This document shows, in pieces, positions 27,343 through 35,461 of a stretch of 64,000 nucleotides of DNA. Every line of letters begins with the position of its first letter. The first letter of the stretch is position 1. Location: positions 124,001 through 188,000 of the forward strand of contig NZ_OLMR01000003.1 of assembly GCF_900291955.1 (NCBI RefSeq). The letters run 5' to 3'. The notes below the pieces were generated by a model that was not told where the DNA came from, searched no databases, and saw only the letters and a program-made list of their open reading frames with translations. A program made the translations under genes and the position numbers. This DNA comes from Pseudoruminococcus massiliensis (GTDB lineage: Bacteria; Bacillota; Clostridia; Oscillospirales; Acutalibacteraceae).

Positions 27343-27426
27343 TACAGTTCCCCCTATTAAATAAATTTTAAGATTTTTATATTATTGTTTAAAAGCTTTA
27401 AAATCTGATTAAGAAAATATCAAATA

Positions 27427-27807
27427 TTACTCTACTTTATTATGATATTTATCAGCAAGCTTATAAAAGAATTGTATTATTTCTTTATCGGGCTCAACAC
27501 TTGCACTATCATATGTAGAATCTGAGTATGAAAAGCTATAGCAATAAGTTGTTTCATCATAAATCTTTATAAATTTACATTTCTTACAAGATTTATAATC
27601 TCTTACAAATTCAAGTAAAGTTTTGCCTTTGTCATTTTTCTTTTTCAGAATTTCGAATAGCGCTTTAATATCAGAATCTTCTACACAGCAATTATCAATT
27701 TCTATTCTTGTAAAATCATTCGATTGAATGGCACATTGTGCTGAAAATACCCAGGCTTGGTCTTCCTGCTTATCAAGCGAAAATATATAGCAACTAGTAT
27801 AGCACAT
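27427..27807 (-). CDS. Hypothetical protein, probable 5' frameshift
   Basis: 126 residues from ATG at 27807, beta-rich, with Cys pairs (CCVEDS; SCKKCKF). No ribosome site precedes this ATG, and the reading frame stays open with protein-like sequence upstream (KKIERIPENLIGVYISCNH) back to a run of seven T at 27892-27898 on the coding strand. One T fewer would join the frame to ATG 27907, which has AAGGGTGG in front. I therefore suspect the intact gene is 27427-27907 with a one-base indel, from mutation, phase variation or sequencing error. Confidence 0.6.
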   Translation of the reverse strand: MCYTSCYIFSLDKQEDQAWVFSAQCAIQSNDFTRIEIDNCCVEDSDIKALFEILKKKNDKGKTLLEFVRDYKSCKKCKFIKIYDETTYCYSFSYSDSTYDSASVEPDKEIIQFFYKLADKYHNKVE

Positions 27808-28097
27808 ATGATTGCATGATATATATACACCAATAAGATTTTCTGGAATACGCTCAATTTTTTTATTTTTCTTATTTGAGCTAAGGTGCGTAAAAAAATG
27901 ATATCATTGAAAACGCCACCCTTCTAAAACCGAATTTTAAACAATAGTGTTGTTTATGGTATTATTATAACAGTTATTTATGCTTACTGCATGAATCGAA
28001 AGATCTATATTTAAAATTATATTTATTGGTATTGATATAAAATTTCTCCTTATTTAAATATAAATTTTTGAATTTTATATAGTACCTATTAAAAATA

Positions 28098-28739
28098 TTA
28101 CTTTAGTATTTCTGATAGGGTATATTTTCTGAATTTAACAAGATTTATAAGCGAAACAACTAAAGACAAAACTATAATATATGTCAAAACAATTAATGAA
28201 AGAACTATAAGTCTTACAGTGCCGAATACCAAAACAATACCTATTGTATTTGAAAAGTATAAATTAAATAGTGCCACAAGTACAGCAGACAATATACCTC
28301 CTATTAACATTGCAAAAATTCCATCAATTATAACTTCAAATATCTGCATAAAGAAAAGTTTTCTTTGATTCAAACCTATTGCAAGCATCATTGCTGAATA
28401 TTTCGTTTTTTCTGTATTATAAAAATACATAACGGTTATAATGCTTATTGATAGTGCTGTAATCAAAAATATAATAACAACATATATTAAATCATAAGAA
28501 ATAGATTGCTGTTTTTCTATGCTGTCATAATTAAGTCCTTTTATCTGAACGGCAATTCCATTAGGGCATATACTATTCGCATAAGATGTAAATACTGACA
28601 TAATATTATTTGAAATAAATGCAATAAAGACTGCTGATGCAAGCATAGCTGTCAGAAGTAACGCACCAAGAAATACATATATTTTTTCGGATTTAAGCTC
28701 AAGCCATACGGATTTCATAAGATTAGTTAGTTTTGTCAT
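28098..28739 (-). CDS. FtsX-type ABC permease, short form
   Basis: 213 residues: one N-terminal membrane segment (about 22-45), a short outer segment of about 45 residues and three C-terminal segments, with coupling region NTEKTKYSAMMLAIGLNQRK. The outer domain is far smaller than in normal FtsX/MacB permeases (370-420 here), so this is either a deletion form or a permease half. It overlaps the ATPase frame by 17 bases. Its ATPase partner is broken, so the system is probably inactive unless it borrows another ATPase. Confidence 0.7.
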   Translation of the reverse strand: MTKLTNLMKSVWLELKSEKIYVFLGALLLTAMLASAVFIAFISNNIMSVFTSYANSICPNGIAVQIKGLNYDSIEKQQSISYDLIYVVIIFLITALSISIITVMYFYNTEKTKYSAMMLAIGLNQRKLFFMQIFEVIIDGIFAMLIGGILSAVLVALFNLYFSNTIGIVLVFGTVRLIVLSLIVLTYIIVLSLVVSLINLVKFRKYTLSEILK

Positions 28740-29240
28740 CTATCTTTTTACCATCCTTAAAAGTGATTATTCGTTTTGTGCGTTTAGCGTCAGCCATATT
28801 ATGAGTGACAAGGATTATTGTTTTTCCATCAGAATTAAGTTTTTCAAACATTGTCATTATTATATCAGAATTTGTACTATCCAGATTTCCGCACGGTTCA
28901 TCGGCAAAAATTATAGGTGGATTATTTATAATAGCTCGTGCAATGGCAATACGCTGTTTCTCTCCGCCAGAAAGCTTTGCCGTTTTTACCTTTATCTTAT
29001 CGGTCAAACCTACCTGTTCAAGAACACTATTTACTTTTTCTTTAATTTCCTTTTTTGGTGTATTGGAAATTAAAAGCGGAACTGAAATATTGTCAAATAC
29101 TGTATACTTAGGTTCCAGATGAAATGCCTGAAATACAAAACCTGTATTTTTACATCTGAAATCAGCCAATTTGTTTGCGTTTAAATCTGTAATAACTGTT
29201 CCGTTTACAGTGATTTTTCCGCTATCAGGTTTATCCGGAA
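28723..29240 (-). pseudogene. ABC ATPase fragment lacking Walker A
   Basis: The frame holds Q-loop GFVFQAF, signature [15 protein letters not shown], Walker B IIFADEP and H-loop LVTHNMAD. Upstream codons still read PDKPDSGKITVNGTVITDL (about 29184-29240), which in intact ATPases follows Walker A by some 20 residues, but no GxxGxGKST or N-terminal strand exists further up. A small indel around 29235-29250 (AATATCATTTTCCGG instead of an NII-SG-LDKP type reading) also disrupts the frame. The 5' third is therefore missing. Confidence 0.75.
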
Positions 29241-29430
29241 AATGATATTCCGACTTTTTAGTTCGATTATATAATCATATTACAAAACTTATTATAAAAT
29301 ATTCTTTTTCTTTTCACAATTAGTAATATTCACAATTATTTATTATAAGATACATACTTTTTATTTATATTTACAATTATCTCTAGTTTTATATAAATAA
29401 AAGATGTATATTTAAATTTATATTCTTATC

Positions 29431-30066
29431 TCAATCTATATTTACAGCTATTCCGCTGACACGAGCCTCTATTGCGAGTATAGTGCGATTTTCACAGCCT
29501 GTTTTCTCTAACATATTATGTATGTGATTTTTTACTGTACTTTCCGATATTCCAAGTTTTTTGGCAATCTTTGAATTTGACATTCCGGCAGTCATAAGTC
29601 TTAAAACCTTTAGTTCACCTTCTGTAAGTTCATCACTAAAAGCGTGATTTATTTTTTTATTATGCTTGGGAACACAATCAGGATAAACCGATTCTCCTGC
29701 CATAGTTCTATCCATAACATCAAGTATTGTTTCCTTAGAAACTTCTTTGAACCAAAAGCTTTCTATTCCAATTTTCCTTGCTCTTTTCAATAATTCTCCA
29801 TCTACCATAGATGTGACAGCAATAATCTTGATTTCTGGACATATGGATTTAATCTTTTCAGCTGCAATTAAGCCATTCGCTCCTTTATCCATTAAAATAT
29901 CCATAAGTATTAAATCAATCAGTTCTGCTCTTGAAAATCTTTCTGCAAAATCGGCAGATTTCTCTGTTCTTACAAGCTCGTATTTTTCACTGTTATTTAT
30001 ATATAATGTAAATAAATCCTGTGCAACACGGGAATCATCAACAATCATTACCCTTACTTCAGACAT
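29431..30066 (-). CDS. LuxR/NarL-family response regulator
   Basis: 211 residues. Receiver domain 1-125: VMIVDDSRVAQDLF (acidic pocket), LILMDILMDKG (phospho-acceptor Asp), TSMVDGEL (Thr/Ser switch) and FKEVS (Lys). LuxR-type helix-turn-helix at 145-205: LTEGELKVLRLMTAGMSNSK and ISESTVKNHIHNMLEK. Overlaps the histidine kinase gene by 13 bases with its own AAGGAGG, so it should be phosphorylated by that kinase. The neighbouring NRPS operon is the obvious candidate target, but no binding site can be assigned. Confidence 0.93.
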   Translation of the reverse strand: MSEVRVMIVDDSRVAQDLFTLYINNSEKYELVRTEKSADFAERFSRAELIDLILMDILMDKGANGLIAAEKIKSICPEIKIIAVTSMVDGELLKRARKIGIESFWFKEVSKETILDVMDRTMAGESVYPDCVPKHNKKINHAFSDELTEGELKVLRLMTAGMSNSKIAKKLGISESTVKNHIHNMLEKTGCENRTILAIEARVSGIAVNID

Positions 30067-31355
30067 AATTTTTCCTCCTTATCTGGAAATTTGAGCATAA
30101 GCTTAAACTTTGGAAAGCTTTCTATGGTCATAATGCCACCTTCGTTTTCTACTATATTTCTTAGATTTTGAAGACCGCCTCCCTCTTTAACCTTATATAT
30201 TGGCGGAATACCATTATTAGTAAACTCTGCTCTAAATGACATACTTGATTTATAAAATCTCACATAAAGCTTGTCTCCCTTTGCATGACTAATTGTATTT
30301 GTTAAGCAAACTTGTAAAGCTGTCATTAAAACATCATTTATTTCTTTTTTGTCAGAAAGTTTTCCCCTTTGAATAATGTCTACTCCCATATTAGCAGTAG
30401 ATTGTAGGAGCAATTTCCAATTTTTTTCTGGGTCCTCTGGAGATATTTCAGTATTAAGCACTGCCATATTAGAACGCCATAAGAAAAGAAGCTTATTTCT
30501 ATCTTTTTGATTATTTGGCTTGGCAAGATATGAACGAAACATAAGCAATGCCTTACCTAAATTATTATGTACGCTTATTATTGCATTGAGTATTTCTTTT
30601 TCATGTGTAAGTTGCGTAACATTCTCGCTAAATTTCCCCAAACGCTTACAAATAATGTCCATACGACTATTATTTTCTTTTAATTCTAAATTAAGGTTAT
30701 ACTGTTTAGTAATATTATACGCAATAAGCTCTATAATTTCTGAACCATCTACTATTATTTCTCTTTGACGAAAATTCCAAATCTCGCCATCAGAAGTTTT
30801 AACCGTAACATTCGGTTCAGTACATATAAGTTCAGTATTATTCTTTAATTGCTTTGTCTTTATATCATTAAGTAATTGTTTGCTATTCATAATGCCCGTA
30901 CCAAACAATTTTTCACAAAGTATATCCATTTTTCTATTTACCAAAAGCAACATACCATTTTTTTCAGAAAAGCAAACTCCATCAGGCAAGGCATCTAAAG
31001 TTTCTTTTACTGCATTTGCTGTAAGCATATTTTTTTTCCTATTTTTTAAATGTATATAAAGAATTATTTCAGTAACAACAAGAAAAACCAGTATTATTGC
31101 TATAAATACAGCTGGCATACTGCCTATAATCCTTGCAAAAATGGAGGGTTCATTTCCCATATATTTGCTATCAGAAATTCCTAAAAGCACGAACACACAT
31201 ACTAAAGTAAGAAATATTGAAAAAATTCGGTTCCCTATCGACATATTTAAGATAATGACATTAACAACAAGATAAATGGCTATTGTCATAATCAAAAGTG
31301 CAAAACAAGCATATACACTATGTAGAACAATAGAAACTTCACTATAAGCTATCAT
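30054..31355 (-). CDS. Membrane sensor histidine kinase (NarX/LytS-like ATPase)
   Basis: 433 residues. Three or four membrane segments fill 1-108, then a PAS-like region (about 115-225, LDALPDGVCFSEKNGMLLLV), a coiled coil, a dimerisation helix with the likely phospho-His in NAIISVHNNLGKALL (about 265), and a compact HATPase domain: N-box CLTNTISHA, and G-box GGGLQNLRNIVENEGG. This is the HPK7-like class that pairs with LuxR regulators. Start ATG overlaps the upstream gene stop (ATGA). Confidence 0.88.
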   Translation of the reverse strand: MIAYSEVSIVLHSVYACFALLIMTIAIYLVVNVIILNMSIGNRIFSIFLTLVCVFVLLGISDSKYMGNEPSIFARIIGSMPAVFIAIILVFLVVTEIILYIHLKNRKKNMLTANAVKETLDALPDGVCFSEKNGMLLLVNRKMDILCEKLFGTGIMNSKQLLNDIKTKQLKNNTELICTEPNVTVKTSDGEIWNFRQREIIVDGSEIIELIAYNITKQYNLNLELKENNSRMDIICKRLGKFSENVTQLTHEKEILNAIISVHNNLGKALLMFRSYLAKPNNQKDRNKLLFLWRSNMAVLNTEISPEDPEKNWKLLLQSTANMGVDIIQRGKLSDKKEINDVLMTALQVCLTNTISHAKGDKLYVRFYKSSMSFRAEFTNNGIPPIYKVKEGGGLQNLRNIVENEGGIMTIESFPKFKLMLKFPDKEEKLCLK

Positions 31356-33028
31356 ATAGATTCTCCTATCGGAAGATTTAAAATAATATACTCAGATTCC
31401 TCGTCTATCTCAACTTCTAATCTTCCACTCGATTTCACTATATCATCAAGGCGATAATCTTCAGGAAAATATTCTCTTGGCGAGTTTATTTCAATAGAAA
31501 GCTTAATCATATCTGCCATTTCTAAATTGACCATAACTGCATCAGCACCTGGAATTGCGGATTCGATAGCCGCTTCAAATATTTCATATGCAAGCAAAAC
31601 ATATTTTCCAGATACAGTTTTTTCGCCTTGATAATTACCATATGCAGTAATCCCATAAAGCTGTATATATTCTAAGGATTCTGAAATTGCATAGCGTAAT
31701 TCATCACTATTAAAGCAAGACTTTCTATGCAAATATAAAACCATATTTGAGTGTCGTTTTATATATGCATTTAAAATAGCTATATACTTCATAACCGTTT
31801 CAAAATCTTTTTCATTTTCAGGAGGATTTTCTAAAAGTCCCTTGAGCTTTTCTATCTGGTTTTGTGAACTTTTAGCTATCTCATTATAAATCATAGTTTG
31901 CTGTTCGATTTTTGCTTTCTCTTCGCTAATCCTATTTTCTTTTTCAAGCATAATTTGCTCTTGCATAAGCAAATCTCCTAAATTTTCAAGCTCATCAGTG
32001 ATTTTATTAATATCTGAAATATCTCTAACCCAATATCCATATCCGCCATTTATTGCGTGACTTTTCAAGATAATATTTCCATCATTCAGCGGAACATTTT
32101 CATGCTCTGCTTTAATAATCTGCTCTAATGTCACCGAAACACATTTCTTTGAGCGACAACAAATATCACCCTTTAAAGATATAATGCCTCCACTAAGATT
32201 AGATGCAGACCATAATGCTTCATAGTTATCATTAGATGGAAAGAGTTGCGCAAGAATAAGACTCTCTATATATGCAGGAAAAATAAAGCATATAATTTCT
32301 GTTGTTTTAAAAAGTTGCATAAATATATTATTTGAATCTATAAAGAATATAATTATATATATCATTCCAACCAAGAGCGGTACAAGAGGTTTCCATATAT
32401 TTTTTCTGTAATCTGAAACTGCACAACGTGAAAGTGAAATAATAAGTATTGCTAAAAATAATATAATCACCCATAAAATCGCTAAATTATATCCTATGCC
32501 ATGAGTATATTCATTCCAATTATCAAAGCCATCTATAAACTTAAAAGCAAGCTGGTGAAAATCATTTGTCAGAACAAAAAGAGCAATTAAAGTTGCAGGG
32601 ATATATAAAATCCTCCACCACTTACTGATTGTCTGATTTTGACTTTTTCCAATATGAAGCACAGCAAAAAACATAAATAAAGCCATAAAGGTTTGTGGAG
32701 CATAATAAAAATACCATATAAATCGACAAGCTATATGCCCATCTGGAAAAAATACAAACTTAACAGTTCTTGCAAATATAAGCAATATAACCATATAGCC
32801 TGTGGCGACAAGATATTTCTGTACTTTAGGATGAATAACTCGTCTTTTAATCTGGCTAATCCAAATAAACGCAGAAAATACAAAGAGCAAAAAAATAATT
32901 ATATTGCTTGAGATAGATTTAAAGTTATCACGAAACAGTCTGACAAAACCTGTCATCAATACAAGAATAACACAAAGTAAATCTGAGAGTTTAGTTTCTT
33001 TACTTATATGTATAACAATACACCCCAT
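31352..33028 (-). CDS. Multi-pass sensor with degenerate kinase-like C-terminus
   Basis: 558 residues. Seven or eight membrane segments in 1-265 resemble the 7TM histidine-kinase N-terminal module (conserved WYFYYAPQTFMALFM; FLLTNDFHQLAF-like region FVLTNDFHQLAFKF). A coiled coil (355-395) and a helix MKYIAILNAYIKRHSNMVL follow. The end (485-558) has the helix LLAYEIFEAAIESAI at the place of the ATPase N-box, but without the Asn, and no glycine-rich lid, so ATP binding and kinase activity are doubtful. I infer a sensory co-receptor for the kinase encoded next. No clear ribosome site precedes ATG 33028; GGGGTG lies just inside, so the start may be slightly downstream. Confidence 0.75.
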   Translation of the reverse strand: MGCIVIHISKETKLSDLLCVILVLMTGFVRLFRDNFKSISSNIIIFLLFVFSAFIWISQIKRRVIHPKVQKYLVATGYMVILLIFARTVKFVFFPDGHIACRFIWYFYYAPQTFMALFMFFAVLHIGKSQNQTISKWWRILYIPATLIALFVLTNDFHQLAFKFIDGFDNWNEYTHGIGYNLAILWVIILFLAILIISLSRCAVSDYRKNIWKPLVPLLVGMIYIIIFFIDSNNIFMQLFKTTEIICFIFPAYIESLILAQLFPSNDNYEALWSASNLSGGIISLKGDICCRSKKCVSVTLEQIIKAEHENVPLNDGNIILKSHAINGGYGYWVRDISDINKITDELENLGDLLMQEQIMLEKENRISEEKAKIEQQTMIYNEIAKSSQNQIEKLKGLLENPPENEKDFETVMKYIAILNAYIKRHSNMVLYLHRKSCFNSDELRYAISESLEYIQLYGITAYGNYQGEKTVSGKYVLLAYEIFEAAIESAIPGADAVMVNLEMADMIKLSIEINSPREYFPEDYRLDDIVKSSGRLEVEIDEESEYIILNLPIGESI

Positions 33029-33127
33029 TTTGTAAAAATTTTATTCTATATTCAATAGAAGCTAAAAGTTTCGCCCAAGCCTTTTCAAAATAGCTTAAAT
33101 AGTATAAAACTCTTTATCTAAAGTTAT

Positions 33128-33160
33128 CAAACCCCAGACTTAAATTTAGTCTAGGGCTTG
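33128..33160. terminator. Terminator closing the MATE-NRPS-STAS-phosphatase operon
   Basis: CAA(A)CCCCAGACT pairs with AGTCTAGGG(C)TTG around a 9-base AT loop, 23 bases beyond the phosphatase stop. It separates this operon from the downstream sensor operon. Confidence 0.65.
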
Positions 33161-33182
33161 ATTATTGTCCTATATTAAATTT

Positions 33183-35147
33183 TTAATTATTTTGATTATC
33201 AGTAAAAATAAGTTCAAGAATATTTTCACTATTAATATAGTTATAGACTATATTCGTACAAATTTTTTTAACAATCATTATTCCCATTCCACCATCATCA
33301 AAATCGTCAAAATCTTTCTTTGGTCTATCCTCAAGATAATCGAACTTCTTTCCATTATCTCGGAAAATAATGCTTATTTTATCAGCTTTTTTGTTGTATG
33401 AAACAAATACTAAATCTGCACCTGAATAGTTTACAATATTAGAGAAAACCTCATCACAAGCAAGAAAAATTTTCTTTTTAAGCTTATCTTCTATATCAAG
33501 CTTAAATATATATTTCTGTATTTTTTTTAACTCAGAAAGTTCACAGTGTAATTTTAAAGATTTATCTTGGCGTTTCACCGCAAGCATTGTTATATCATCG
33601 AATTGCTCTCCCCCATTTATAAAGCTTTCCAAAGAGTTACTTATACTCTGACATAAACTATTTGCTGTATATTCAGTGTTGTTACAAACTCCTAAAAGTC
33701 TTTTTTCACTAAAAAATTCTTTATCTGCATTAACAGCCTCGGTTACACCGTCAGTATAAAGATAGAGAATATCCCCATTTGAGAAATCGCAAATACACTG
33801 CTTATATTCAGAATCATCAAACACTCCAAGTGCCATACAAGGTGAGCATTCAAGAAATTCTGCCTTTCCGTTTTTGATTATAACTGGTTTATTGTGACCT
33901 GCATTTATATAATGAAATTTATCAGATTCACTATCAAAAATCGCAATAAATGCTGTTACAAACATTTCTTCTGGATTAGATTCGCAGATTTCAAGATTTG
34001 CTGATTTAATAGCGTCTGAAACATCTGAAATATCTATGAGTTTTTCTCTTATAAGTGTTTTCACAAAAACCATAAACAACGATGCGGCTACACCTTTACC
34101 AGAAACATCTCCGATTACTGTACATATATTTCCGTTTTTTAGCAAAAAGCTATCATAGAAATCTCCACCAACCTGCTTGGCAGATTTCATTCTTGCCGAT
34201 ACCATAAAGTTATCAGACATACAGATATTTTTTTCTTTAGATATGATACCATACTGAATCCGCCTTGCAACATCAAGTTCTGTTCCAGCCCTTGCCTGTT
34301 CCTCTGCAAGAGTTTTTATCTTATCAACATAGCTATCAATATCGACAACCATTTCATTGAAAAAGTCTGCGATAAGCTGAATTTCATCATTTGTTTCAGG
34401 ATTTATTGGCTCAAAAGCCTTTTTGCCTGCTTTTTTATCGGAAATATAATCCTTCATGCTCATAAATACCATAGTTATAGGGTTATATATTTTCTTTTTT
34501 ATAAACAATGCCATCAAAGCAAACATAGCAAAAAGTGCAACAATAACGATTGACATCTTGATAACTATTTCAGATATGATTTCTGTATAGATTTTTTCAA
34601 GTGAATAATCTGCACATACAAGAGCAACAGGCTTATTATTTTTATCGTAAATACAATTATACGACGACATAAATCTACCATATTTTTCGTTGCTATATTC
34701 ATAGATAGTTGATTCTCCACTATTCCATGTTTGTACTTCTGCATCAAAAAGCTTATGTTCTATAACTGTACCAGCTTTTCTATCTTCCGATACTTCGTTA
34801 TTTTTTTCATCATCAGCCGCAACAACCATAACATATTTGATTTGATTATTTTTCGTGTCAGGAATATATATAAATATATATTCCAAGCCCTCACCTATAC
34901 ATATACTTCTAAGGCTTGATTTTAGATAATTATATTTCTTAGATGATGGATTATTAATCAAATTTTCCATATCATAATCACTTGCAATCTGAGATACGAT
35001 ATACGAAGCACTTTTAACAATATTTCCTGTCAGACTTGTGGTTCGCCGAATATTATCGAAACAACTAAGCGAGCCAAAAATAACAATAGCAACTAAAAAT
35101 ACAACCAAGATACAAACAACTATTCTTCTTAATAAAGAATTTTTCAT
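33183..35147 (-). CDS. Membrane PP2C (SpoIIE/RsbU-like) phosphatase fused to RsbW-like ATPase
   Basis: 654 residues. TM1 (10-30), extracellular sensor of Cache-like layout (31-192), TM2 (193-216), HAMP-like linker (217-275) and coiled coil. PP2C/SpoIIE domain (290-525) retains the metal motifs QVGGDFYD (325-332), GDVSGKG (346-352), TDGVTE (465-470) and FDDIT (516-520). The C-terminal HATPase_c_2 domain (533-654) has CDEVFSN (Glu566, Asn570), RDNG (596-599) and GGMGIMIVKK. One protein thus carries both a predicted STAS phosphatase and a STAS kinase, controlled by an external signal. Its ATG overlaps the STAS stop (ATGA). Confidence 0.88.
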   Translation of the reverse strand: MKNSLLRRIVVCILVVFLVAIVIFGSLSCFDNIRRTTSLTGNIVKSASYIVSQIASDYDMENLINNPSSKKYNYLKSSLRSICIGEGLEYIFIYIPDTKNNQIKYVMVVAADDEKNNEVSEDRKAGTVIEHKLFDAEVQTWNSGESTIYEYSNEKYGRFMSSYNCIYDKNNKPVALVCADYSLEKIYTEIISEIVIKMSIVIVALFAMFALMALFIKKKIYNPITMVFMSMKDYISDKKAGKKAFEPINPETNDEIQLIADFFNEMVVDIDSYVDKIKTLAEEQARAGTELDVARRIQYGIISKEKNICMSDNFMVSARMKSAKQVGGDFYDSFLLKNGNICTVIGDVSGKGVAASLFMVFVKTLIREKLIDISDVSDAIKSANLEICESNPEEMFVTAFIAIFDSESDKFHYINAGHNKPVIIKNGKAEFLECSPCMALGVFDDSEYKQCICDFSNGDILYLYTDGVTEAVNADKEFFSEKRLLGVCNNTEYTANSLCQSISNSLESFINGGEQFDDITMLAVKRQDKSLKLHCELSELKKIQKYIFKLDIEDKLKKKIFLACDEVFSNIVNYSGADLVFVSYNKKADKISIIFRDNGKKFDYLEDRPKKDFDDFDDGGMGIMIVKKICTNIVYNYINSENILELIFTDNQNN

Positions 35148-35443
35148 TTTTCAATGTTAATTTTCTGGTCAAATCCAGTCAGCTTAAAAACATCAAACAC
35201 TTCATCAGATACATTTATAATCTTAAACCCATCTTTACAAGACATCTTTTTATAGGCTGAAACTACCTGACGCAAACCAGCCGAGGAAATGTATTCAAGC
35301 TTTGCAAAATCAAATACAAGGCTTGTAATATCATCACTCAATTTAGAAAGTTCCTCTCCGAGCTGAGGTGCTGTTTGTGTATCAAGCCAGCCTATGATTT
35401 CCATTGTTGCTTTGTTTCCATCTATATTGTTAATAATCTCCAT
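35144..35443 (-). CDS. STAS-domain anti-sigma factor antagonist-like protein
   Basis: 99 residues from ATG at 35443, eight bases after GGAGG; a TTG at 35458 lies inside that site. The motif LEYISSAGLRQVV places Ser54 at the position phosphorylated in SpoIIAA and RsbV. Such proteins bind RsbW-type kinases when unphosphorylated. It is coupled to the phosphatase gene and starts 18 bases after the NRPS stop. No sigma factor gene is present, so its binding partner may be the ATPase domain of the phosphatase, of the MATE protein, or a target elsewhere. Confidence 0.9.
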   Translation of the reverse strand: MEIINNIDGNKATMEIIGWLDTQTAPQLGEELSKLSDDITSLVFDFAKLEYISSAGLRQVVSAYKKMSCKDGFKIINVSDEVFDVFKLTGFDQKINIEK

Positions 35444-35461
35444 TTTAATAACCTCCAAAAA

